From: an uncultured bacterium
Lineage (GTDB): Bacteria > Verrucomicrobiota > Lentisphaeria > Victivallales > UBA1829
Direction: 5' to 3'
Length of the DNA stretch: 64,000 bases
NCBI GenBank assembly: GCA_900549415.1
Contig: URNX01000006.1
Location: 1 to 64,000 of the forward strand
Shown in pieces: positions 17,582-24,731 of the stretch (the stretch's first letter is position 1; every line of letters begins with the position of its first letter). The translations under genes and the position numbers were made by a program. The notes below the pieces were generated by a model. The model searched no databases. It was given only the letters and a program-made list of their open reading frames with translations, and was not told the DNA's origin.

Positions 17582-17615
17582 GCTATATTATAGCGTGAGA
17601 AAAACATAAATGCAA
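17582..17615 (-). promoter_or_regulatory. Promoter of the AraC gene overlapping a palindrome
   Basis: The minus strand reads TTGCAT (17615-17610), 17 bases, then TATAAT (17592-17587). The -10 box lies inside the perfect palindrome GCTATATTATAGC (17582-17594), which could serve as an operator for the divergent AraC and GH36 genes. Confidence 0.55.
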
Positions 17616-17624
17616 GGACGAGCC

Positions 17625-19367
17625 ATGTTTCTTTTTGAAAAAAAATCTTTCCGCATCACCGCTGCCGGCGTGGAGCCGGACGCGCTGGAACTGATCGAAA
17701 CCTGCAATGGAGCGTTTCGTTCCTTCCGCATCGTCAACCGCGGCGATAAGCCCTGCCGTATCCGCGAAGCGGTTGTTCTGAGCCTCCCGCATACGTTTCC
17801 CGCCGATACCCGCATTTACGGCGAGGGCTTCAACATGCTTTCGCAATACTGGGGAACGCTGGAGGAGATCGAATCGACGGCCTACACCGACCGCGACCAT
17901 TACCGTCTGCCGGTTTGCAAAGGATTTTTCACCTGCTACAATCTGCTTCATCTTTTCCCTTCGGCAGGTTCTCCTGTGCTTGGCGGCTTTTCTTCCTGCC
18001 GGCGGTTCACAAATGAAATCCGGTTCAACCGCGAGCGCATTGAGTTCGCCGTCGACTGCGAAGGAACTGAAATCCCCGCGCATGGCTCTCTTGAGCTGGA
18101 AGAGCTTTATCTTTCCCGGACGGGCGGACGCGAGGAACAGCTTGCGGAGTTTGCCGCGCGTCTTGCCGCGAATCATCCGCCGCTGCCGTATTCCGAACCT
18201 GTCACCGGCTGGTGCTCATGGTACTGCTATGGCCCGGAGGTCACGGAGTCCGATATTCTCCGCAGCGCGGGATTGATGAAAGCAAAATTCCCCGAATTGC
18301 GTTTTATTCAGATCGACGACGGTTATCAGGCGCATATGGGGGACTGGCTGATTCCGCATCCGAACTTTCCGTCGGGCGTCGCGCCGCTCTGCCGCAGAAT
18401 TGCGGAGCTCGGGCTGGAGTCGGCGATCTGGGTCGCGCCGTTCATAGCGGAGGAGAATTCGGAGCTGTTCCGGAAACATCCGGACTGGTTTGTGATGGAT
18501 GAGTCCGGTGCGCCGCTGCGTTCCGACCGCTGCTCTTTCGGCGGCTGGCGATGCGCTCCCTGGTATATGCTCGACGCCTCCGTTCCCGCCGCGTGCGATT
18601 ATCTCCGCACGGTTTTCCGGACGATGCGGCGTGAGTGGAACTGCCGTTATTTCAAACTGGATGCGACGGTCTGGGGCTGTCTTCCGTTTGGTGTCCGGCA
18701 TGACCGCTCCCTGACGCGTGCCGAAGCGTTCCGCCGCGGGATGGAGGCTCTGACGGAGGGGGCTGGAGCCGGAGCTCTCATTCTCGGCTGCAACGCTCCG
18801 ATGTGGCCTTCGCTCGGAACCTGTTCGGCAATGCGGGTTACTGGTGATATTTCCCGCACCTGGAAGCACTTCAAGACTCTTGCCCGCGAATGTTTTTCGC
18901 GCAACTGGCAGAACGGGAAGCTGTGGATCAACGATCCTGACTGTCTGGTGCTGGAGAATCTGTCCAAAACGGTGGTCGGCCCCGGCGGTGAACTGGTGGA
19001 TGTTCCGCAGAGTTCGCTTTCGGAAAACGAGTTTTCCTTTCACCGCGCGCACATTCTTGCATCCGGCGGAATGCTGCTTTCGAGCGATATCCCGGAGCAG
19101 GTGTCGGCGGAATCGGCGGCGGTGATCCGCAAACTCGTTTCAATGTACGGGCGGACGGCGGCGTTTTCCGATCCAGGGTTCCGTCACGGCACGATTCCGC
19201 ATCCGGAAGGAACCCTGCACTGTTATTTCAACTGGAATGATTCTGGCCGGATGTATGCGTTCCCGCCTTCCGGAGTTTGGACGGATTTCTGGACGGGAGA
19301 GGCGGTCTGCGGAGATGCCCTGACTTTGCCGCCGCGCAGCGCCCGTGTGATTCTGGTGCGCGGCTGA
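17625..19367 (+). CDS. GH36-type alpha-galactosidase-like glycoside hydrolase
   Basis: This 580-residue (beta/alpha)8 glycosidase shows clan GH-D motifs in order: GWCSWYCYG (195-203), FIQIDDGYQ (227-235), WVAPF (269-273), the nucleophile Asp346 in YFKLDAT, LGCNAPMWPS, and the likely acid/base Asp408 in RVTGDIS. No signal peptide is present, so it should be cytoplasmic and act on imported alpha-galactosides. The ATG at 17625 has AAGGA seven bases upstream; an ATG at 17610 lacks one. Other GH36/GH31-like specificities (for example alpha-N-acetylgalactosaminidase) remain possible. Confidence 0.87.
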   Translation: MFLFEKKSFRITAAGVEPDALELIETCNGAFRSFRIVNRGDKPCRIREAVVLSLPHTFPADTRIYGEGFNMLSQYWGTLEEIESTAYTDRDHYRLPVCKGFFTCYNLLHLFPSAGSPVLGGFSSCRRFTNEIRFNRERIEFAVDCEGTEIPAHGSLELEELYLSRTGGREEQLAEFAARLAANHPPLPYSEPVTGWCSWYCYGPEVTESDILRSAGLMKAKFPELRFIQIDDGYQAHMGDWLIPHPNFPSGVAPLCRRIAELGLESAIWVAPFIAEENSELFRKHPDWFVMDESGAPLRSDRCSFGGWRCAPWYMLDASVPAACDYLRTVFRTMRREWNCRYFKLDATVWGCLPFGVRHDRSLTRAEAFRRGMEALTEGAGAGALILGCNAPMWPSLGTCSAMRVTGDISRTWKHFKTLARECFSRNWQNGKLWINDPDCLVLENLSKTVVGPGGELVDVPQSSLSENEFSFHRAHILASGGMLLSSDIPEQVSAESAAVIRKLVSMYGRTAAFSDPGFRHGTIPHPEGTLHCYFNWNDSGRMYAFPPSGVWTDFWTGEAVCGDALTLPPRSARVILVRG

Positions 19368-19370
19368 CGC

Positions 19371-19949
19371 TCAGCGCTGTCTGCTTTCCCATTCGGTGAA
19401 GGTGATGCACTCCGCGCCGAGGTTGCGCATGTCGAGAATATTCGCCGCGGCGACGGCTTCGGTCTTTGCGCTGCAGGCGTCGGTGATGACGCTGACCGCA
19501 TAGTCCAGCGAAAGCGCGTCGTTGACGGTTGCGCGGATGCAGTTCGGGTACTGCGTTCCGCTGACGAGGACGCGTTCAACGCCGAGCCGTTTCAGCATGA
19601 GATCAAGACTGGTCTGGAAAAATGCGCTGTAGCGCGGTTTGATGACGGTCTTTTCACCCGCTTCCGGCGTGAGTTCCTTGATGATTTCAGCTCCGAGGGT
19701 GCCGGGGACGACGAACGGCGTGCGGCGGAAGTCTGCAAGGCGTGCGCGCTCCACGGTGAGCCCGTCCGCGCTGTAGGAGCGGATGACATGGAAAACAGGA
19801 ATCTCATGTTTCCTGCAGGATTCCCGCAGTTTGCGGATGACGGGAACGGTTGCCTCCGCGCCTGCGACATGAACGGGCGTTCCCGGGTGTACAAAATCGT
19901 TCTGCATGTCAATGATGAGAAGCGCCTGCGCTGTTTTCTGTTCGTTCAT
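19371..19949 (-). CDS. Isochorismatase-family cysteine hydrolase
   Basis: This 192-residue protein has the complete catalytic triad of the family: Asp14 in LLIIDMQNDF, Lys104 in VIKPRYSAFFQT, and nucleophile Cys137 in GTQYPNCIRATVNDA. The family includes nicotinamidases, ureidoacrylate and N-carbamoyl hydrolases and isochorismatases. Nothing next to it indicates the substrate. It lies downstream of the heptosyltransferase gene but behind a terminator-like hairpin, and converges on the GH36 gene with three bases between stops. Confidence 0.9.
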   Translation of the reverse strand: MNEQKTAQALLIIDMQNDFVHPGTPVHVAGAEATVPVIRKLRESCRKHEIPVFHVIRSYSADGLTVERARLADFRRTPFVVPGTLGAEIIKELTPEAGEKTVIKPRYSAFFQTSLDLMLKRLGVERVLVSGTQYPNCIRATVNDALSLDYAVSVITDACSAKTEAVAAANILDMRNLGAECITFTEWESRQR

Positions 19950-19963
19950 ACGAATCCTCTTTT

Positions 19964-20007
19964 CTTAAAATGAAAGCCGTCTCTCTGCGGGGAAGCGGAG
20001 AAACGGC
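19964..20007 (-). terminator. Intrinsic terminator after the heptosyltransferase gene
   Basis: The minus strand GCCGTTTCTCCGC (20007-19995) pairs with GCAGAGAGACGGC (19988-19976) with one wobble and one mismatch, followed by TTTCATTTT. Confidence 0.75.
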
Positions 20008-20021
20008 CGGTTTCGGAAGAA

Positions 20022-21350
20022 TTATTTTTTCTTCCCTTTTTCCTCCTCTTTCGGACGGAAGGAGGGAACCTTTTTGATCATGGTGATGACCTGCTCCGCG
20101 GAGATGAGCTTCGTGCACTCGAAATGACGGTCGGTGCCTTTGTGACGCGGACACCAGAGAAAATCGTAGTGGTCGAAGTCGATGCGCATGTCGTTCCAGC
20201 AGGAGTGGCAGGTGTGATAGTTGATGACGCGGTAGGGCGTGGCGAATTCGTTGGTCGGGTGCGTGAAGCCGGAGATCATGATGACCGGGACTTTGCATCC
20301 CCAGGCGAGCCAGCTGAGCCCGGAGCTGAGACCGATGAAGAAGTCGGCGTCCTTGATGAGGTCGATCCGTTCCTGAAGGGGCAGCTGACCGGTGAAATCT
20401 TCAACGCCGTAGGGAATATGGTTCCAGTTCAGCCCGGTGCCGTGGACGCGGTCGCGGTCGATGCAGAGCACGCGGTATCCGTTGTCCTTGAGAAATTTGA
20501 CGACTTCATACCAGCCGTAGGGGTTGTTCCAGTATTTCGCCTGGCTGGAGCTCTGGGCGGCGATGCAGACATATTTTTCCTTGATTTTGCGCGGAGCGGA
20601 GAGGTCGAAGCGCGGGGGCTCGTCGGCGGGATCGACGCCGAGGATGTAGCCGGCGGTGCGGTGGAGTCCGATGTAGCGGAAGTCGATCGGCTGATGGTCG
20701 ACGTCGCCGCGGAAGAAGAGCCCCATGTAGTAGCAGGCGTAGGGCTTGTAGTTCTTGGTCTCTTCGGGCGCGATGAAGGTGATGTTCGGATACTGCTTTT
20801 TGACGACTTCGGCAATCCACGGGGTCATGACGCAGACGAGTTTGCACTGGTGTTTGAGCTGGAAGCGTTCCACATAGCTGAACCAGCCGATGGAGTCGCC
20901 GATGGTTCCGACGGGGAGCTGAATCATGACTTCGCGGTCCTTCGCGTCGAAATCGTGCGTGAAAATCGGTTCTTTTCCGCCCTTGTCGTGAATGATGAGA
21001 CGGAAGCGGATGAAGAATTTTTTGACGCTGGTGACATAGGCTCCGGGGACGGTGTCCTGGCTGAAGAGAATGATTCCGGTGTCGATGTCGGTGAAGGTCA
21101 CATGGTACTCTTTCCCGTTGTGCGGGAAGAGGATGCGGATGCCGTCGTTGAAGTCGAATTTGATGCCTTCAACTGCGTCCTGCGTGGGGATCTGGGGGAT
21201 TTCTCCGTAGATGGAGGGCTGTTTGGGCTGTTCTTTCTGCGGCTGAGCCGGAGCGGGGGGCGTCGGCTGGGCGGCGGATTGCGCGGATACAAAAATATCA
21301 TTCTGCACATTCAGATTCTGTGCATTGGGCGTAATGGTGAAATCGTTCAT
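20022..21350 (-). CDS. BAHT-family (TibC/Aah-like) O-heptosyltransferase with iron-finger cysteines
   Basis: This 442-residue protein closely follows the autotransporter strand-loop-strand O-heptosyltransferases: GDSIGWFSYVERFQ (151-164), AKYWNNPYGWYEVVKFLKDN, GVEDFTGQLPLQERIDLI, FFIGLSSGLSWLAWG and GFTHPTNEFATPYRVIN. Four cysteines (381, 384 in CHSCWND; 400 in LWCPRH; 412 in FECTK) match the Fe(III)-binding iron finger of TibC. Known members transfer ADP-heptose to autotransporter passenger domains in the cytoplasm. No autotransporter or heptose-synthesis gene is in the window, so the acceptor is unknown. The first 55 residues are a Pro/Gln-rich extension. A TTGACT/TATAGT promoter precedes it. 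Confidence 0.9.
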   Translation of the reverse strand: MNDFTITPNAQNLNVQNDIFVSAQSAAQPTPPAPAQPQKEQPKQPSIYGEIPQIPTQDAVEGIKFDFNDGIRILFPHNGKEYHVTFTDIDTGIILFSQDTVPGAYVTSVKKFFIRFRLIIHDKGGKEPIFTHDFDAKDREVMIQLPVGTIGDSIGWFSYVERFQLKHQCKLVCVMTPWIAEVVKKQYPNITFIAPEETKNYKPYACYYMGLFFRGDVDHQPIDFRYIGLHRTAGYILGVDPADEPPRFDLSAPRKIKEKYVCIAAQSSSQAKYWNNPYGWYEVVKFLKDNGYRVLCIDRDRVHGTGLNWNHIPYGVEDFTGQLPLQERIDLIKDADFFIGLSSGLSWLAWGCKVPVIMISGFTHPTNEFATPYRVINYHTCHSCWNDMRIDFDHYDFLWCPRHKGTDRHFECTKLISAEQVITMIKKVPSFRPKEEEKGKKK

Positions 21351-21384
21351 AAAGATCTTTTCTCCTGACTGATTGTTCCCGGTT

Positions 21385-21412
21385 ACTATATTGCCTTTCC
21401 GGATATAGTCAA
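21385..21412 (-). promoter_or_regulatory. Promoter of the heptosyltransferase gene
   Basis: The minus strand reads TTGACT (21412-21407), 16 bases, then TATAGT (21390-21385), about 35 bases before the ATG at 21350. Confidence 0.6.
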
Positions 21413-21453
21413 ATAGAAAAGACTAATTTTTTGTTGTTTTTTCAATTTTTTTT

Positions 21454-22026
21454 TCAGAGGTTCCACTTAACCACGGAGTGATACTCAAACGCTTCGAGTT
21501 TCCGGAAGAGCGCTTCGGGTTCAGTTTCCGCAATCATCATCTCTTTCTGTTCACGGCGGAGGAAGCCTTCCTCGCACATGCGTTCCATCCAGAGAATCAA
21601 CGGATCGAAAAAGCCGTTGATGTTCATGACGGCGACGGGACGGGGATTGAGATCAAGGGTCTGGAGCGACATGGCTTCGACGAGCTCATCCGCTGTTCCG
21701 AGTCCGCCGGGCAGGGCGATCAGCGCATCGGATTCCTCCATGAACATGCGTTTGCGTGTTGCCATGTCGGGAACGACGCGGTATTCGGTCAGCGCAGGAT
21801 TGCCGACGATTTTATGGAGCTGTTCCGTGATGATTCCGAGGACTTTTCCGCCGTGTTCGAGGCAGCTTTCCGCGACGGCGCCCATGGTTCCGCAGTTGCT
21901 TCCGCCGTAGACGAGGCGGATGTTGTGCTTTGCCAGATATTCGCCGAGCTTTCGCGCGTTTTGAACATAGATTTCAGATTTTCCCGGATTGGAGCCGCAG
22001 TAGACGCAGACGGATTGAATTTTCAT
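21454..22026 (-). CDS. LOG/TIGR00730-family nucleoside 5'-monophosphate phosphoribohydrolase
   Basis: This 190-residue Rossmann-fold protein begins SVCVYCGSNPG. It has YGGSNCGTMGAVAE, MATRKRMFMEESDALIALPG and the diagnostic PGGLGTADE loop, where Arg and Glu form the active site. Bacterial members cleave AMP or cytokinin riboside monophosphates to base and ribose 5-phosphate, and many were formerly called lysine decarboxylase-like. It follows pgk on the same strand beyond a terminator. Its cellular role here cannot be inferred from neighbours. Confidence 0.92.
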   Translation of the reverse strand: MKIQSVCVYCGSNPGKSEIYVQNARKLGEYLAKHNIRLVYGGSNCGTMGAVAESCLEHGGKVLGIITEQLHKIVGNPALTEYRVVPDMATRKRMFMEESDALIALPGGLGTADELVEAMSLQTLDLNPRPVAVMNINGFFDPLILWMERMCEEGFLRREQKEMMIAETEPEALFRKLEAFEYHSVVKWNL

Positions 22027-22042
22027 GGAATCACCTTTTCAG

Positions 22043-22075
22043 AAAAAACGCGGAGCCGGGCGAGCCGGTTCCGCG
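22043..22075 (-). terminator. Intrinsic terminator of pgk
   Basis: The minus strand CGCGGAACCGG (22075-22065) pairs with CCGGCTCCGCG (22059-22049), allowing one A-G mismatch, followed by TTTTTT. Confidence 0.85.
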
Positions 22076-22097
22076 TGTGTAAAACAGAGATGAACTC

Positions 22098-23351
22098 TTA
22101 TTTGTCGCTGAGAGCAACAACGCCCGGGAGAGCCTTTCCTTCGAGGAATTCGAGGGAAGCGCCGCCGCCGGTGGAGATGTGGGACATCTTGTCCGCGAGT
22201 CCGCTCTTGTTGACAGCCGCAACGGAGTCGCCGCCGCCGATGATGGAAACGCCGCCGTTTGCCTTGACTTCTGCAACAGCCGCGCAGACGCCGAAGGTGC
22301 CCTTGTTGAATTTCTCCATTTCGAAGCATCCCATCGGGCCGTTCCAGACAACCGTCTTGGCGTCCTTGATGGCCTTGCTGTAGAGCTCAACGGTTTTCGG
22401 ACCGATATCGAGACCCATCCAGCCTTCCGGAATGTCGTCGCCGACAATCTGGGTGTTGGCGTTGGCGTCGAACTTGTCCGCGGCGACGTTGTCGACCGGG
22501 AGGAGGAAGTTCACGCCGAGCTCTTTCGCCTTGGCGATCATGTCTTTGGCATATTCGAGCTGGTCGTTTTCGCAGAGGGAGTTTCCGACGTTGTGACCCT
22601 GAGCCTTGAGGAAGGTGTAAGCCATGCCGCCGCCGATGATCAGGGTGTTGACCTTGGTCAGGAGGTTGCTGACAACGGCGAGTTTGTCGGAGACTTTGGC
22701 GCCGCCGAGGATGGCGACGAAGGGACGAACCGGGTGTTCAACGGCGTTGCCGAGAAACGCGATTTCCTTTTCCATCAGGAAGCCGGCAACGGAGGTGCCG
22801 ATGTACTTGGTGATGACGGCGGTGGAAGCGTGGGCGCGGTGGGCGGTTCCGAACGCATCGTTGCAGTAGATGTCGCCGTAGGAAGCGAGCTTCTTTGCGA
22901 GTTCTTTCTGCTGTTCCTTGAGAGCGGCTTTTGCGGCCTTGAACTCTTCATCGGACTGACCGTCTTTCTGTTTCAGCTTGGCCTGCTCTTCTTTGTGGTA
23001 GCGGGTGTTCTCAAGCATGAGGATTTCGCCCGGCTTGAGAGCCTTGACCTGGTCGTCGGCGGTGGCGCAGTCCGGAGCGAACGCAACCGGCTTGCCGAGA
23101 AGGTTGGAGAGGTAGTCGGCGACGATCTTGAGGGAGGTGTCGGGGGTGATGCCCTTTTCATCGGGGCGACCCATGTGGCTCATGAGAACGAGGCTTCCGC
23201 CCTGTTCGAGAACGTATTTGATGGAGGGGAGAGCGCCCTTGATGCGGGTGTCGTCCTTGATGACTCCGTCTTTGACCGGCACATTGAAGTCGACGCGCAT
23301 GACAACGCGTTTGCCTTTGAGATCAACGTCGCGAAGAGTTTTCTTGTCCAT
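22098..23351 (-). CDS. pgk: Phosphoglycerate kinase
   Basis: This 417-residue, full-length glycolytic kinase converts 1,3-bisphosphoglycerate and ADP to 3-phosphoglycerate and ATP. It has the signature RVDFNVPVKDG, then LMSHMGRPD, DAFGTAHRAHAST, GGAKVSDKL and the C-terminal nucleotide loop GGGDSVAAVNK...HISTGGGASLE. The segment around residues 115-150 is unusually Lys/Gln-rich (KEEQAKLKQKDGQSDEEF), an insertion relative to compact bacterial enzymes. It lies downstream of gap with a terminator hairpin between, so partial readthrough is possible. Confidence 0.97.
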   Translation of the reverse strand: MDKKTLRDVDLKGKRVVMRVDFNVPVKDGVIKDDTRIKGALPSIKYVLEQGGSLVLMSHMGRPDEKGITPDTSLKIVADYLSNLLGKPVAFAPDCATADDQVKALKPGEILMLENTRYHKEEQAKLKQKDGQSDEEFKAAKAALKEQQKELAKKLASYGDIYCNDAFGTAHRAHASTAVITKYIGTSVAGFLMEKEIAFLGNAVEHPVRPFVAILGGAKVSDKLAVVSNLLTKVNTLIIGGGMAYTFLKAQGHNVGNSLCENDQLEYAKDMIAKAKELGVNFLLPVDNVAADKFDANANTQIVGDDIPEGWMGLDIGPKTVELYSKAIKDAKTVVWNGPMGCFEMEKFNKGTFGVCAAVAEVKANGGVSIIGGGDSVAAVNKSGLADKMSHISTGGGASLEFLEGKALPGVVALSDK

Positions 23352-23383
23352 GATCAGAATTCCTTAAAGAAAAAGTTTGGAAA

Positions 23384-23417
23384 TAAAAAAGGGCGGGCGT
23401 TCAAGAGTCGCCCGCCC
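23384..23417 (-). terminator. Terminator/attenuator between gap and pgk
   Basis: GGGCGGGCG (23391-23399) pairs with CGCCCGCCC (23409-23417). On the minus strand it is followed by TTTTTT. Confidence 0.82.
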
Positions 23418-23450
23418 TTTCAAAATGCTGTTGTCAGTCAAGCAATGAAC

Positions 23451-24452
23451 TTACTTGGCGATGACGCGAACCATTTCGAGGACCTTGTTGGAGTATCCCC
23501 ATTCGTTGTCGTACCAGGAGCAGACTTTGACGAAGGTCGGGTCGAGCTGGATGCCGGCCTTGACGTCGAAGATGGAGGTGCGGGCGTCGCCGCGGAAGTC
23601 GGTGGAGACAACGGCTTCATCGGTGTAGCCGAGGATGCCCTTGAGTTCGCCTTCGGAAGCTTCCTTCATAGCGGCGCAGATTTCCTCGTAGGAGGCTTCT
23701 TTGTTGAGCTCGACGGTGAGGTCAACGAAGGAGACGTCGGAGGTCGGGACGCGGACGGACATGCCGGTGAGCTTGCCGTTGAGTTCCGGGAGAACCTTGC
23801 CGACAGCCTTTGCAGCGCCGGTGGAGGAGGGGATCATGTTCTCGAGGATGCCGCGGCCGCCTCTCCAGTCCTTCTTGGAGGGACCGTCAACGGTCTTCTG
23901 GGTAGCGGTTGCAGCGTGGATGGTGGTCATGAGGCCGCGCTTGATGCCGAACTTGTCGTTGAGGACCTTGGAGATCGGGGCGAGGCAGTTCGTGGTGCAG
24001 GAAGCGTTGGAGATGATGTCCTGGCCGGCATAGGTCTTGTGGTTGACGCCATAGACGAACATCGGGGTTGCATCCTTGGAAGGAGCGGACATGATAACTT
24101 TCTTTGCGCCGGCAGTGATGTGCTGACGTGCAAGCTCGTCCTTCAGGAAGAGGCCGGTGGATTCGACGACAACGTCGGCGCCGACTTCGTTCCACTTGAG
24201 CTGGGTGGGATCCTTTTCAGCGGTGAGGCGGATCTTCTGGCCGTCGACGATCATGTAGTTGCCTTCAACTTTGATGTCGTGGTTGAAGATGCCGTGGACG
24301 GAGTCGTACTTCAGCATGTAAGCGAGGTACTCGGGATCGAGAAGGTCGTTGATTCCGACGATTTCGATGTCCTTGGAGAAGTTTTCCACTGCAGCGCGGA
24401 AAACCATGCGGCCGATTCTTCCGAATCCGTTAATTCCAACTTTGATAGCCAT
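23451..24452 (-). CDS. gap: Glyceraldehyde-3-phosphate dehydrogenase
   Basis: This 333-residue phosphorylating GAPDH has the NAD-binding GINGFGRIGRMVFRA (7-21) and the catalytic nucleophile Cys152 in SNASCTTNCLAP. The downstream RGGRGILENMIPSSTGAAKA and the C-terminal WYDNEWGYSNKVLEMV are also present. The length is normal. It is transcribed toward pgk, the usual glycolytic pair, with an attenuator-like hairpin between them. A near-consensus TTGACA/TATATT promoter precedes it, fitting high expression. Confidence 0.97.
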   Translation of the reverse strand: MAIKVGINGFGRIGRMVFRAAVENFSKDIEIVGINDLLDPEYLAYMLKYDSVHGIFNHDIKVEGNYMIVDGQKIRLTAEKDPTQLKWNEVGADVVVESTGLFLKDELARQHITAGAKKVIMSAPSKDATPMFVYGVNHKTYAGQDIISNASCTTNCLAPISKVLNDKFGIKRGLMTTIHAATATQKTVDGPSKKDWRGGRGILENMIPSSTGAAKAVGKVLPELNGKLTGMSVRVPTSDVSFVDLTVELNKEASYEEICAAMKEASEGELKGILGYTDEAVVSTDFRGDARTSIFDVKAGIQLDPTFVKVCSWYDNEWGYSNKVLEMVRVIAK

Positions 24453-24510
24453 TTTTTTTCCTTCCTTCTTGTTTAAAGGTTAAATAGCCGAATACTTTTC
24501 TTTGTCCGGT

Positions 24511-24539
24511 AATATATCATCCGCTTGCCGGTTTGTCAA
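24511..24539 (-). promoter_or_regulatory. Strong sigma-70-type promoter of gap
   Basis: The minus strand reads TTGACA (24539-24534), a 17-base spacer, then TATATT (24516-24511), close to consensus and 60 bases before the ATG. Confidence 0.75.
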
Positions 24540-24690
24540 TGCGGATTTTCAGATTTTATACGCTTTTCCTTGCCGGATTAATTGAAATTTCTCCTCTCTT
24601 CCGGTTTGTTTCTGCAATTCAGGGAATTTTTCTGCTTCCCGGTATCACAGTTTTTTTGAGAAAATTTTTCCGCGGCGCTTTTTATTCTGT

Positions 24691-24731
24691 ATTTCTCCTG
24701 TATATTTCTCCTGAACACAGGAGAGTTTACG
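24691..24731 (+). promoter_or_regulatory. Hairpin that would hide the ribosome-binding site of the GH123-like gene
   Basis: CTCCTG (24708-24713), loop AACA, CAGGAG (24718-24723) is a perfect palindrome whose right arm is the Shine-Dalgarno of the gene starting at 24732 (AGGAG, spacing 8). A second anti-SD copy, ATTTCTCCTG, lies just upstream at 24691-24700, a direct repeat of 24704-24713. Confidence 0.55.

Noticed and set aside
22179..24476. A 765-codon open frame on the plus strand opposite pgk and gap
   Set aside because: Antisense to two fully conserved glycolytic genes; long only because of the GC-rich codon pattern.
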